The notes below the pieces were generated by a model, which did no database searches, was not told the origin of the DNA, and worked only from the letters and a program-made list of their open reading frames with translations. Positions 56,163-64,000 of a DNA stretch of 64,000 nt are shown here, piece after piece (position 1 is the first letter of the stretch; each line of letters opens with the position of its first letter). The DNA lies in contig JANPDI010000119.1 in NCBI GenBank assembly GCA_031431435.1, positions 24,678 to 88,677 of the forward strand, in the 5' to 3' direction. Origin of the DNA: UKL13-2 sp031431435 (GTDB lineage: Bacteria; Pseudomonadota; Gammaproteobacteria; Burkholderiales; Usitatibacteraceae). The translations under genes and the position numbers were made by a program.

Positions 56163-57008
56163 TTATCCGCCACTCCAGTCAACCAAGCCGGTATACGCCG
56201 TCGCCAGTACCATCACGCCAAATACAATTCGATACCAGGCAAAAACCGTGAAATCGTGCGTCGACACGTATTGGATCAGCCAGCGGACGACAATCAAGGC
56301 GGACACAAACGCCGAAACAAAGCCAACGGCGAACATCGGCATGTCGGCAAATGACAACAATGCGCGCGCCTTCCACAATGAATATATGGTCGCGGCAAAC
56401 AGCGTTGGAATGGCGAGGAAGAAGGTGAATTCGGTGACACATTGGCGCGAGAAGCCAAAGAACATGCCACCGATGATGGTCGAGCCGGAGCGTGACATAC
56501 CCGGAATCAGCGCCGCACACTGGGCGACGCCGATTTTTAACGCGTCTTTCCAGGTCATCTGATCGATGCTGTTGATGCGCGGCAGTATGCCCTGCGCCGC
56601 GCGCGCCTTTGTCCAGCGCTCCGCAAACAAAATGATGACGCCGCCGGCAATAAACGCCAGCGCAACCGGCACCGGTTTGAACAACACCGCTTTGATTTCT
56701 TGGTTGAACCGGTATGCGAGTACCGCGAGCGGAAGAAATGCAATGAACACGGTCAACGCAAACTGCTGCGCGGCACGATCGTGGGTAATGCCGCTGATGG
56801 TCGACAGCAGCTTTGCGCGGTATTCCCAGCAGACCGCAAGAATCGCACCCGCTTGAATGACAATCTCGAATACCTTGCCTTTTTCATCGTTGAAGTTGAG
56901 CAGATCTCCCGCCAAAATCAGGTGGCCGGTTGACGATACCGGCAGGAACTCGGTCAAGCCTTCAACAATTCCCAGGATCAATGCCTTGATCAGCAGCGTG
57001 ATTTCCAT
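56163..57008 (-). CDS. uppP: Undecaprenyl-diphosphatase
   Basis: 281 residues from the ATG at 57008, with about eight membrane segments. It recycles the undecaprenyl lipid carrier for peptidoglycan synthesis and is linked to bacitracin resistance (BacA). The two catalytic motifs are GIVEGLTEFLPVSSTGHL near the N-terminus and LIPGMSRSGSTIIGG near residue 170. Upstream codons to 57065 add non-hydrophobic sequence and are not used. Confidence 0.95.
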   Translation of the reverse strand: MEITLLIKALILGIVEGLTEFLPVSSTGHLILAGDLLNFNDEKGKVFEIVIQAGAILAVCWEYRAKLLSTISGITHDRAAQQFALTVFIAFLPLAVLAYRFNQEIKAVLFKPVPVALAFIAGGVIILFAERWTKARAAQGILPRINSIDQMTWKDALKIGVAQCAALIPGMSRSGSTIIGGMFFGFSRQCVTEFTFFLAIPTLFAATIYSLWKARALLSFADMPMFAVGFVSAFVSALIVVRWLIQYVSTHDFTVFAWYRIVFGVMVLATAYTGLVDWSGG

Positions 57009-57094
57009 TCCGGCCTTGTCAACAAAACGAATGGTTATTATACGAAGCAACGGCCAATATCGCACTGCGTTGCGTGCACGCGTGGCTCACGAGC

Positions 57095-57670
57095 CTAGTT
57101 CAGGATCAGCACCAGCCGGTCTTTGCGCAGTTCTATGCGTTCGGGATTGAGTGGTAGCCCGATACGCTTCAGATCAGCCGCATCAAAGCTGTAAATGGAT
57201 TTGTCTTGAAGATGCTCCCTCGCAATCTGGGTGGCGGTCTTGACCAACGCCGCTGAAAGCGCATCCGGCATGTTGTCGACCCGAACGCGATCGAGCCTGA
57301 CATCGTGCAAATAGATTGCCGTTGTTGCAGGGTCATAGCGGGGGATGCCCGACAGGGTCATTTGCCCGAACAGCGTTTTGCTGCTCAACGGTAACCTGAC
57401 ATCCAGATCCACGCCCACCACAAGCCGGCGCGCAATGCCGGAACGTTCGGCTTCGGGAAACACCAGCCTGGGCCGGGTAAGTTTGACGTTCACCAGATCG
57501 GCAATATTGCGCTCTATGGGGAAGCGCCCGGAGAGTCGCTCTGTCATTTCCTGTTGGGTAAAAACAATTTCACGGGTGAAAAGCGGCCGCAAGGCACAGC
57601 CACTGTCGACAACGGCAATCGCCATCAGGAAGACCGCGCTCAAGGTCGGTCGCAACAATCGTTTGAACAT
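57095..57670 (-). CDS. DUF1439 lipoprotein (YceB-like)
   Basis: About 191 residues. A lipoprotein signal peptide ends in a lipobox VDSGC. The mature part matches DUF1439: FTQQEMTERLSGRFPIERN, then a beta-rich core and a C-terminal QIAREHLQDKSIYSFD. Members are predicted outer-membrane or periplasmic lipoproteins of unknown function with a lipid-binding-like fold. It lies between ptsI and uppP on the same strand; no functional link is evident. Confidence 0.85.
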   Translation of the reverse strand: MFKRLLRPTLSAVFLMAIAVVDSGCALRPLFTREIVFTQQEMTERLSGRFPIERNIADLVNVKLTRPRLVFPEAERSGIARRLVVGVDLDVRLPLSSKTLFGQMTLSGIPRYDPATTAIYLHDVRLDRVRVDNMPDALSAALVKTATQIAREHLQDKSIYSFDAADLKRIGLPLNPERIELRKDRLVLILN

Positions 57671-57749
57671 CGTCGGCAATCGCAAAATGGGGGTGGGTTA
57701 CTGCGCCGGGCACATTCCAACACAGCCGCAGAGGCGGTTGGCCGGGTGT

Positions 57750-59516
57750 TCAGGCATTTAGTTTGGCCAGTAACGTGCGGGTAAGATCCGGGTCGTCGGA
57801 GCGCATGATTTTTGCGACCGTCGTACTTAGATCTTCAACATTTGTCATCAGCACACGCTGTTTGACGCTAAGCAGGTTTGCCGGATGCATTGAAAAATCG
57901 CGCAGACCGAATCCAAGCAGGAGACGCGTGAGGGCAACGTCACCCGCCATTTCGCCGCAAACAGCGATCGGCACCTTGGCCAGGTTTGCCTGTCGAATGA
58001 CGCTGGCAATCAAGTGCAGCACGGCTGGATGCAGCGGGTCATACAAGTGCGCAACGTTGTCATCAGTACGGTCAATTGCGAGCGTATATTGAATCAGGTC
58101 ATTGGTGCCGATGGAAAGAAAGTCGAGCTTCTTCAGGAACATCGGCAACGCGATGGCGGCGGCCGGAATTTCAATCATTCCGCCAACCATTATCTTGTCG
58201 TTAAATTTTTTGCCTTCGGCCGCCAACTGGGCCTTGGCAAGCTCAATTGCGGCGAGCGTTTGTTTGATTTCGACGGCTGACACCAGCATGGGAATCAAAA
58301 TGCGCACATCGCCATATTTGGAGGCGCGCAAAATCGCCCGCAGTTGTGCATTAAATATGGCCGGCTCGGCGAGGCAATAACGTATCGCCCGCATGCCCAG
58401 CGCAGAATGACCCTGGCCGGCATCGTCGGTACTGAGGGTTTTGTCTGCCCCGATATCCAGCGTGCGAATGACAACAGGTTTCCCTTTCATGCCTTCGGCA
58501 ACCGCTTTGTAGGCCTGAAACTGCTCATCTTCAGTCGGTGAGTCACGTCGGTTCATGAACAAAAATTCACTTCTGAACAGACCCACGCCGGTTGCGCCGG
58601 ATTGTTTTACGCCATCAAGATCACCAGGCAACTCAATATTGGCGTGTAACGTGACTTCAATGCCGTCGAGCGTCTCGGCCGCCGCTGTTTTCAGCCGGCC
58701 CAGCTTTTGTCTTTCCAGCTTCCATTGATTCTGCTTGATACGATACTCGGCAAGCACTGTTTGGTCTGGCTCAACGATGACGGCACCTTGCGCGCCGTCA
58801 ACAATGATTAATTCGTCCTCCCGGATGAGTTCGCGCGACGTGTGCAGCGCAACAATGGCGGGGATACCCAAGCTCCGGGCGAGAATTGCCGTATGCGAGG
58901 TGCGCCCGCCCAGATCGGTGATGAATGCCGCGACCCGGTGATCTTTGAACAGGATGACATCTGCCGGTGATAGGTCATGCGCGACGAGAATCGTGTCTTC
59001 GGCGCGTGCACGAAGCTTTTCCGGTACCACGCCGCCCTGCCCTGACAATGCCGCGATAACCCGCTCGGCCACCTGGCGCACGTCGGTTTTGCGTTCGCTC
59101 AGATAATCATCTTGGACATCAGCAAACTGGATCAGTAGCGCATCTACCTGGAGTTTTAGCGCCCATTCTGCGTTGCAGGCTTCCCGCGCAATGATGGCAC
59201 ATGGTTCTTCCGCGAGTAGCGGGTCCTCGAGCAGCATGCGATGGATGGTGACAAATGCCGCGATATCGCTGGAATGACCACCCTGGCTCCCGCCAGCAGC
59301 ACTATCGGCACGGTGGCTGGATTTAACGTCTTTTTCGAGTTGGTCAAGTTCAGTCCGAACCGATTTGACCGCGCGTTCAAAACGTTTTACCTCCTTGCCG
59401 ATAAATTCCGCGGGGATCGAGTAGTGATCGACCTCCAACGACGCAGAGGTTACCAAATGTGCATGGCCGATGGCGATCCCGCCCGAAACGCCCAGGCCGT
59501 GCATGGTAAAACTCAT
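57750..59516 (-). CDS. ptsI: Phosphoenolpyruvate-protein phosphotransferase (PTS Enzyme I)
   Basis: 588 residues. It takes phosphate from PEP and passes it to HPr. The N-terminal HPr-binding region starts GLGVSGGIAIGHAH. The phospho-His is in GGRTSHTAILARS. The PEP-binding barrel shows GLFRSEFLFMNR, VIRTLDIGADK, GTNDLIQYTLAIDR and the Cys-containing VAVCGEMAGD-like stretch (VPIAVCGEMAGD). There is no N-terminal GAF domain, so it is not the PtsP type. It is third in a unit with EIIA and HPr, 157 bases after ptsH. Confidence 0.95.
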   Translation of the reverse strand: MSFTMHGLGVSGGIAIGHAHLVTSASLEVDHYSIPAEFIGKEVKRFERAVKSVRTELDQLEKDVKSSHRADSAAGGSQGGHSSDIAAFVTIHRMLLEDPLLAEEPCAIIAREACNAEWALKLQVDALLIQFADVQDDYLSERKTDVRQVAERVIAALSGQGGVVPEKLRARAEDTILVAHDLSPADVILFKDHRVAAFITDLGGRTSHTAILARSLGIPAIVALHTSRELIREDELIIVDGAQGAVIVEPDQTVLAEYRIKQNQWKLERQKLGRLKTAAAETLDGIEVTLHANIELPGDLDGVKQSGATGVGLFRSEFLFMNRRDSPTEDEQFQAYKAVAEGMKGKPVVIRTLDIGADKTLSTDDAGQGHSALGMRAIRYCLAEPAIFNAQLRAILRASKYGDVRILIPMLVSAVEIKQTLAAIELAKAQLAAEGKKFNDKIMVGGMIEIPAAAIALPMFLKKLDFLSIGTNDLIQYTLAIDRTDDNVAHLYDPLHPAVLHLIASVIRQANLAKVPIAVCGEMAGDVALTRLLLGFGLRDFSMHPANLLSVKQRVLMTNVEDLSTTVAKIMRSDDPDLTRTLLAKLNA

Positions 59517-59673
59517 CTGGACCTCAAATGGATTGGACGGGCCGGTTGTTGCGCTCGATCCGCAATCACGGTTGGTTCTTGCTGGGTAAAGTGACGGGCG
59601 CCATGTTGCGGGCGGGTTCCGCCGGTGCCAATAATTGGGCGTTGTTTAGCCGCCGGTTGGTGGGCGGGGCTAT

Positions 59674-59946
59674 TCACTCACCTTCACCAAATTTGTCGTT
59701 GACTAGCCCAAGAATCGCCTGCATTGCCTCGATTTCATCCGCGCCGCTGGTTTCGACCTCGATGGTTGTGCCTTTGCCAGCCGCCAGCATCATCACCCCC
59801 ATGATAGATTTTGCGTTGACGCGGCGCGTGCCTTTGGAGACAAAAACAGCGCATTGAAACTGTGCGGCGGTTTGGGTGAGTTTCGCCGACGCCCGCGCAT
59901 GCAGGCCGAGTTTGTTGATGATCTCGATCGCCTGTTTTAGCATCAA
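59674..59946 (-). CDS. ptsH: Phosphocarrier protein HPr
   Basis: About 90 residues. The phospho-His lies in KLGLHARASAKLTQ. The regulatory Ser region NAKSIMGVMMLAAGKG is also present, so phosphorylation by an HPr kinase would be possible. Two adjacent Met codons can start it; the first overlaps the EIIA stop by four bases. Confidence 0.95.
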   Translation of the reverse strand: MMLKQAIEIINKLGLHARASAKLTQTAAQFQCAVFVSKGTRRVNAKSIMGVMMLAAGKGTTIEVETSGADEIEAMQAILGLVNDKFGEGE

Positions 59947-60353
59947 ATGTCACCTGGCATGCAGTGTTCGGCCGGCATGTTGAAAATGCCCTCCTTGCCG
60001 CCTTCTAGCGTTTTTTCGATTAATTCGGCCAATGGCTTCTCGCGGTAGGTTAATGCGCGGATGAGCATCGGCAAATTTATCCCTGAAACACCTTCAACCC
60101 GGCCGGCTTTAAGCAAGCGGCAGGCAATATTGGATGGTGTCGCGCCAAAAATATCGGTCATTACCAACACGCCGTCCCCTTGGTCCAAAAAACGGATCAG
60201 ATCGCGACCCTGCGGCAGAATTGCATCCGGGTCGTCGTGGACGGTGACACCCAGCTGTCGCAAATAAAGCGGGCGTTTGCCCATCACGTGGGAGGCGCAG
60301 TGAATCAGGCTTTCGCCCAAGGTTCCGTGGGCAACAATTAATAATCCAATCAT
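59943..60353 (-). CDS. Mannose-family PTS EIIA protein
   Basis: 136 residues of the EIIA-Man fold. The phospho-His is in LLIVAHGTLGESL near residue 9, and the dimer-interface segment VLVMTDIFGATPSN is clear. No EIIB, EIIC or EIID genes are nearby, so the phosphorelay probably has a regulatory role rather than sugar uptake, as in other permease-less proteobacterial PTS operons. It is first in the EIIA-HPr-EI unit. Confidence 0.92.
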   Translation of the reverse strand: MIGLLIVAHGTLGESLIHCASHVMGKRPLYLRQLGVTVHDDPDAILPQGRDLIRFLDQGDGVLVMTDIFGATPSNIACRLLKAGRVEGVSGINLPMLIRALTYREKPLAELIEKTLEGGKEGIFNMPAEHCMPGDI

Positions 60354-60414
60354 GGGATGATTCTAACGGAATCGCCTGCCCGGACTGCGCCGGCAGAAAC
60401 GAAACAGCGTCAAA

Positions 60415-61014
60415 CTATTCCAACTCTTCATCATCCACCACCCCCCCCTTCATTTCGTACAGCCAGCAAAGCTTGCGTGTTTCGGGGCCTGAAAGCCGGT
60501 CGCCCATCATGCCGCAGCGGTAGGCCCGCGCGGATAGACGCTCGAAGTGACGACAACTTGGACAGGTGCCGAATGGCTGACCCTCATTGTCGGTCTGAAA
60601 AGTTGTGAGTGATTCACGCAAGGCCGAGACTGCATTGCGGATGCGGTTGGGGCTGATATCGCGGGTTGCCTGGATCCAGGCCATTTGCGGCTGTGCATCA
60701 TATAAGAACTGCTCGCCGGTAGATGACAAACGCAAACGAACGACGCGGCGGTCAATGTCGTCCTGATACCGTTCAATCAACCCGCGCCGGTCCAATAGCA
60801 GCAGGCTTTGTGAAATTGTCCCCTTGGTCAGCCCCAGATATGCCCCCAGCGCCTGGGGCGTGTTGGAGTACCGGTTTGCGCCCGCGAGATATACCAGGGC
60901 CGAGACATGCACCGGCGCCAGTTGCTCATCTGCGCCGACCCGTCGTGCCTCGGCGCGCATCAGATTTCCAAGGCGTTCGACCAGCTCGAGCAAAACCAGC
61001 GGATGTTTATCCAT
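60415..61014 (-). CDS. MarR-family transcriptional regulator with C-terminal cysteine cluster
   Basis: 199 residues. The winged helix-turn-helix (about residues 40-105) shows NRYSNTPQALGAYLGLTKGTISQ-type helices and a basic wing (RYQDDIDRRVVRLRLSSTG). The C-terminal 60 residues have four cysteines in a C-x2-C-x12-C-x15-C pattern (CPSC, YRCG, KLCW), suggesting a zinc or iron-sulfur site. Similar tails occur in some MarR relatives, but their role is unclear to me. The acidic end is VDDEELE. About 195 bases upstream is a large inverted repeat that could be its operator. Confidence 0.85.
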   Translation of the reverse strand: MDKHPLVLLELVERLGNLMRAEARRVGADEQLAPVHVSALVYLAGANRYSNTPQALGAYLGLTKGTISQSLLLLDRRGLIERYQDDIDRRVVRLRLSSTGEQFLYDAQPQMAWIQATRDISPNRIRNAVSALRESLTTFQTDNEGQPFGTCPSCRHFERLSARAYRCGMMGDRLSGPETRKLCWLYEMKGGVVDDEELE

Positions 61015-61368
61015 CAGTAGCGGCCCGGATATTCATGGTTAAGGTCAATGAAGCACATGGCGGCACAAACGTGGCGGATCGTAATCTGCGTCGGACATCC
61101 GGGTGGCGGAAATGTGTCAGAGGTCACTTTCTTGGCGATGGCTACCTTCGCTATTGGTGCCCACAATTTTTTGGCTTGTAGGCGCGCGAAACGAATCGGC
61201 AAAATTATAGTATCGAATCAACACCAATGCAGGATTGATTTTTCCTACAATTCTTTGGTGTTGAATCGATACTAAATTAATGGCGTGCCATTTGCAAGTG
61301 GTTCAGCGCGCGTTGCGAACAATTTTTTTATGTGCGCGATTCGGTTCTGATCTGCCGTGCGCCACCGA
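61015..61368. other. 354-base intergenic region between marR and cyaY
   Basis: No credible gene on either strand. The only notable structure is the 67-bp inverted-repeat element at 61208-61274, listed separately. It holds the marR promoter region, but no well-spaced promoter hexamers could be chosen by eye. Confidence 0.5.
61208..61274. repeat. 67-bp inverted-repeat element flanked by AATTA direct repeats
   Basis: TAGTATCGAATCAACACC (61208-61225) and GGTGTTGAATCGATACTA (61257-61274) are 18-bp inverted arms with a single mismatch and a 31-base spacer. AATTA occurs directly on both outer sides (61203-61207 and 61275-61279). This fits either a two-site operator for the nearby MarR protein or a tiny mobile-element remnant with terminal repeats and a target duplication. 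Confidence 0.6.
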
Positions 61369-61707
61369 TCAAGAAAGCGTGATGGTTATCGCACTTTCGC
61401 ACTGGATCGACACCACGCGCGACAGCAACGATTCAAGCTGTTCATTGCTGCGGGTGTCGCGCCAGGATGCACCGTCAAATCTGAAATGAAAGCCACCCGA
61501 CTTGGCCGCCACCCATATCTCGCGGTTTGCCGTCTGCCGGTTGATAATTATCTTGCTGTTATTTTCAAACGTCAGCGTCAAAATCCCCGCCGAGAGCGCC
61601 GCATCTATATCAACGTCGGCGTCATCAAAAGATGCCTCCAATTCCGCCAGCACCAAATCGACCCGCCGGTGGAATTCGCTTTCCGTCATTTCCCCGGATG
61701 CGCTCAT
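61369..61707 (-). CDS. cyaY: Iron-sulfur cluster assembly protein CyaY (frataxin)
   Basis: 112 residues from the ATG at 61707 (a second Met lies six codons later). The frataxin fold is evident: an acidic first helix (FHRRVDLVLAELEASFDDADVDID) thought to bind iron, then beta strands with LTLTFENNSKIIINRQTANREIWVAAKSGGFHFRFDG, and a final helix. It donates or regulates iron in Fe-S cluster assembly. It is divergent from lptM-lysA, a standard arrangement. Confidence 0.93.
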   Translation of the reverse strand: MSASGEMTESEFHRRVDLVLAELEASFDDADVDIDAALSAGILTLTFENNSKIIINRQTANREIWVAAKSGGFHFRFDGASWRDTRSNEQLESLLSRVVSIQCESAITITLS

Positions 61708-61770
61708 TCGGAACTTTTTGGGGTCGGTATTTCGCGTGTTACCATCATTATTGATTCCGGAGATTTGTCT

Positions 61771-61938
61771 ATGAAAACACGCCTGATTGTACGCACTTTG
61801 CTGGCTGCCACCGTTGTTCTGCTTGCCGCCGCATGCGGACAAAAGGGTCCACTTCGGTTGCCCGGTCTGGATCATCCAGCCGCCGGCGCCATCACCCCGC
61901 CTCCGGCAACCTCACCGTCAAGAACCGTTGCACCATGA
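61771..61938 (+). CDS. lptM: Short lipoprotein of the LptM (YifL) type
   Basis: 55 residues. A lipoprotein signal peptide with lipobox LAAAC is followed by the family hallmark CGQKGPL and then a Pro/Ala-rich tail. LptM-type lipoproteins assist maturation of the LptD lipopolysaccharide translocon. GGAG precedes the ATG by eight bases. The stop overlaps the lysA start (ATGA), as is common for this pair. Confidence 0.9.
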   Translation: MKTRLIVRTLLAATVVLLAAACGQKGPLRLPGLDHPAAGAITPPPATSPSRTVAP

Positions 61939-63236
61939 CCCCGACCAATAACAAATCGCTGCAAACGTTCGGTGTCACCCGTCGTGACGGACAACTATAT
62001 ATGGAGGACGTTTCACTTGCGGCGGTTGCGCAGCGTCATGGTACGCCGACTTATGTTTATTCGCGCAGGGCCCTTACTGAAGCATTCTGTCGGCTCGACG
62101 ATGCCGTCAAAGGCGTACGCGGCACTGGCTCGAACATCAGGCCCTATACAATTTGTTTTGCGGTCAAGGCAAACTCGAATCTAGCGGTGCTTGGCGTGCT
62201 TGCCGCACTTGGCGCCGGCTTTGATATTGTTTCAGGTGGTGAACTCAGGCGTGTGCTGAAAGCGGGCGGGAAAGCTGACCGCGTGGTCTTTTCGGGCCTT
62301 GGCAAAACCGTCGCCGAAATGGTGTTTGCGCTGCAGGCCGGCATCAAGTGTTTTAACGTCGAGTCTGAGCCGGAACTGTTGCGGTTAAATGACGTCGCTT
62401 TATCGCTTGGCATGCGCGCGCCGGTCAGCCTGCGGGTCAACCCAGACGTCGACGCAAAAACCCATCCGTACATTTCGACCGGCCTGAAGAACAACAAGTT
62501 TGGCATTGCGTTTGACGGCGCTCGTGATGTCTATCGCAGGGCGGCGGCATTACCCGGCATTTCAATCGCCGGCGTGGATTGCCATATTGGTTCGCAGTTG
62601 GTTGATGCGTCGCCCCTGATCGAGGCGATGGAGAAGATTGTCAGCCTGTCTGATTCGCTTGCCGCTGATGGTATTGAGGTCCACCATATTTGCCCGGGTG
62701 GTGGCGTCGGCATTACATACAGCGATGAAACCGAGATTGACCTGCACGCCTACGCGTCGGCCTTGCAACGTGCGCTTGGCGATCGAAAGGTGGAGCTACT
62801 GCTTGAGCCGGGACGTGTGATCGCCGGGAATGCCGGCCTGCTTCTCACCAAGGTTGAATACGTCAAACCCGGCCAGCATAAGAATTTCATGGTCGTCGAT
62901 GCGGCGATGAATGACTTGATCCGCCCGGCGCTTTATCAGGCCTATCATGAGATCGTTGAGGTCAGTTCCGGCGCAGTGGCAACCGCCGCTGAATACGATG
63001 TGGTTGGACCGGTTTGTGAGAGCGCCGATGTGCTTGGCTTTTCAAGGGTGCTGGCAGCCAAATCGGATGATCTTCTCGCCATCTTGTCTGCCGGTGCATA
63101 TGGTTTTGTCATGTCGTCGAATTACAACTCCCGACCGCGTGCCGCAGAGGTGATGATTGACGGTCACTCGATGTTTGTTGTGCGCGATCGCGAATCATTT
63201 GAAACGTTGATCGCAGACGAGCGCGTTCTGCCTTAG
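61935..63236 (+). CDS. lysA: Diaminopimelate decarboxylase
   Basis: 433 residues. A PLP enzyme that makes lysine from meso-diaminopimelate. The PLP Lys is in CFAVKANSNLAVLG. Other motifs are FDIVSGGEL, the phosphate-binding GGGVGI in ICPGGGVGITY, EPGRVIAGNAG, and the substrate Cys region VVGPVCESADVLG followed by AGAYGFVMSSNYNSRPR. It is coupled to lptM by a four-base overlap. Confidence 0.96.
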   Translation: MTPTNNKSLQTFGVTRRDGQLYMEDVSLAAVAQRHGTPTYVYSRRALTEAFCRLDDAVKGVRGTGSNIRPYTICFAVKANSNLAVLGVLAALGAGFDIVSGGELRRVLKAGGKADRVVFSGLGKTVAEMVFALQAGIKCFNVESEPELLRLNDVALSLGMRAPVSLRVNPDVDAKTHPYISTGLKNNKFGIAFDGARDVYRRAAALPGISIAGVDCHIGSQLVDASPLIEAMEKIVSLSDSLAADGIEVHHICPGGGVGITYSDETEIDLHAYASALQRALGDRKVELLLEPGRVIAGNAGLLLTKVEYVKPGQHKNFMVVDAAMNDLIRPALYQAYHEIVEVSSGAVATAAEYDVVGPVCESADVLGFSRVLAAKSDDLLAILSAGAYGFVMSSNYNSRPRAAEVMIDGHSMFVVRDRESFETLIADERVLP

Positions 63237-63637
63237 CAACGGTCTCGGCATGTTTGCCTTTATGCGTTTTTAAACAGTTGCCCGAAAAAAACACGTAAAA
63301 AATCCCCGGTCGATCTTGTGTTGGTAGCGAATCGACACCATTTTGTAAAAGTCGATTGCAAATAAGCAGTATTGACATCAATAAAAACTGGTGTTCAAAA
63401 AAGAAGTTCCATAGAATCCGAATCACCAAGTGCTCGCGGCGAATGATTACTAGATTCCTCGCATTTGGTTTCATGTAGGCAGGCAACCGCGAGTGGAGTG
63501 AGGTTGTTTCGCCGTCCCTAGCATTTTCGGCAAATGCCAACACTCAATCGTTCGTCTGAACTGACGTCTTGGTGATTCGGCTCGCAGGAGTCGGATCCAA
63601 ACAAGCAATTCGGTCCAACCATCGAAAGGAGTTGATC
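63237..63637. other. 401-base gap between lysA and the histone H1-like gene
   Basis: No credible gene. It is AT-rich in the middle and contains AATCGAC (63330-63336) and GTCGATT (63351-63357) as a 7-bp inverted repeat. Part of this (CGAATCGACACC) resembles the arm of the element at 61208 (CGAATCAACACC). No terminator was recognised for lysA. Confidence 0.45.
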
Positions 63638-64000
63638 ATGGCAACAGCCAAGAAAAAGCCGGCAGCAAAAAAAGCGGCTAAGAAACCAGCAGCAAAGAAG
63701 CCAGCAGCAAAAAAAGTAGCAAAGAAGCCAGCTGCTAAGAAAAAACCTGCAGCAAAAAAGAAGCCCGCAGCAAAAAAAGCGGCTAAGAAGCCAGCCGCAA
63801 AAAAGAAGCCAGCAGCAAAAAAGGCAGCTAAGAAGCCTGCAGCAAAAAAAGCGGCTAAGAAGCCAGCCGCAAAAAAAAAAGTAAGTAAGCCTGCAAAGAA
63901 GCCTGCTGCGAAGAAAAAGGCTGCTCCAAAAAAGGCAGCCCCCGCAGCAAAGCCTGCGCCAATGGTAACTCCGGTTATCACGCCGCTCATCAAGCCGATG
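63638..64000 (+). CDS. Histone H1-like Lys/Ala-rich DNA-binding protein (3' end beyond the window)
   Basis: The open frame starts at ATG 63638, with AAGGAG at a good distance, and is still open after 121 codons when the window ends. It is built almost only of Lys, Ala and Pro in units such as KKPAAKKA, matching bacterial H1-like nucleoid proteins. The last visible residues (PVITPLIKPM) leave the repeat, so a different C-terminal segment may follow. These proteins bind DNA non-specifically and compact it. Repeat number is often variable between strains. The tail of TopB in this window has the same composition. Confidence 0.85.
   Translation, partial: MATAKKKPAAKKAAKKPAAKKPAAKKVAKKPAAKKKPAAKKKPAAKKAAKKPAAKKKPAAKKAAKKPAAKKAAKKPAAKKKVSKPAKKPAAKKKAAPKKAAPAAKPAPMVTPVITPLIKPM

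Noticed and set aside
63638..63900. Short repeats as a CRISPR array
   Set aside because: The repeats are contiguous, in frame, and encode Lys/Ala/Pro units. There are no unique spacers.
63544..63993. Minus-strand Phe/Ala/Gly-rich open frame
   Set aside because: It is the antisense of the Lys/Ala codon repeats in the H1-like gene, which forces GFF/AA-type repeats.

Overview
The window reads as chromosomal DNA of a betaproteobacterium that could not be placed further. The evidence is gene order rather than any single gene. Seen here are dprA-LysM facing def-fmt-rsmB-DUF4390-ntrY-ntrX, pilMNOPQ-aroK-aroB divergent from ponA, engB divergent from a cytochrome c4, rubredoxin followed by pilGHIJ-chpA, a permease-less PTS (EIIA-HPr-EI), cyaY divergent from lptM-lysA, and a lysine/alanine-rich histone H1-like gene. 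These arrangements are familiar from Betaproteobacteria. I saw no rRNA, tRNA, CRISPR array, phage genes or transposase; most of the window is core housekeeping.

Layout. 0-9 kb (minus strand): a small secreted peptide, a sodium:solute symporter, ubiB, topB, dprA and a LysM protein. 9.2-16.3 kb (plus): def, fmt, rsmB, DUF4390, ntrY, ntrX, partly overlapping. 16.4-24 kb (minus): a seven-gene unit with a peptide-type ABC importer (binding protein, two permeases, two ATPases) followed by two hydrolases of the N-formylglutamate and succinylglutamate/aspartoacylase families. 24-31.3 kb: a TPR protein (plus), then aroB, aroK and pilQPONM (minus). 31.7-36.6 kb (plus): ponA, a conserved hypothetical, a decayed DUF4337 pseudogene and an HDOD protein. 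36.6-45.3 kb (mostly minus): HD-GYP, VOC protein, hemB, engB, then cytochrome c4 (plus), then a split CHASE3-like/GGDEF gene, hemL, thiE and thiD. 45.4-56 kb (plus): rubredoxin and the pilus chemosensory system PilG, PilH, PilI, PilJ and a 2039-residue ChpA/PilL. 56-61 kb (minus): uppP, a DUF1439 lipoprotein, ptsI, ptsH, EIIA and a MarR regulator. 61-64 kb: cyaY (minus), then lptM, lysA and the start of the H1-like gene (plus).

Functional themes. Type IV pili dominate: the alignment/secretin complex and the chemosensory pathway that controls it are both present, with c-di-GMP-related proteins (HD-GYP, GGDEF) and an HDOD protein nearby. Cell-wall genes (ponA, uppP, LysM), tetrapyrrole and thiamine synthesis (hemB, hemL, thiE, thiD), aromatic synthesis (aroK, aroB) and lysine synthesis (lysA) make up the rest.

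The less ordinary signals are: an importer coupled to two different N-acyl-amino-acid hydrolases, one with a histidine-rich tail; an NtrX whose ATPase domain has lost the Walker A lysine, the GAFTGA loop and the arginine-finger region; a DUF4337 pseudogene with at least three lesions; a probably broken diguanylate cyclase; a possible small RNA between hemB and engB; a 67-bp inverted-repeat element flanked by a 5-bp direct repeat upstream of marR; and perfect dyads in the engB/cytochrome c4 and LysM/def intergenic regions.
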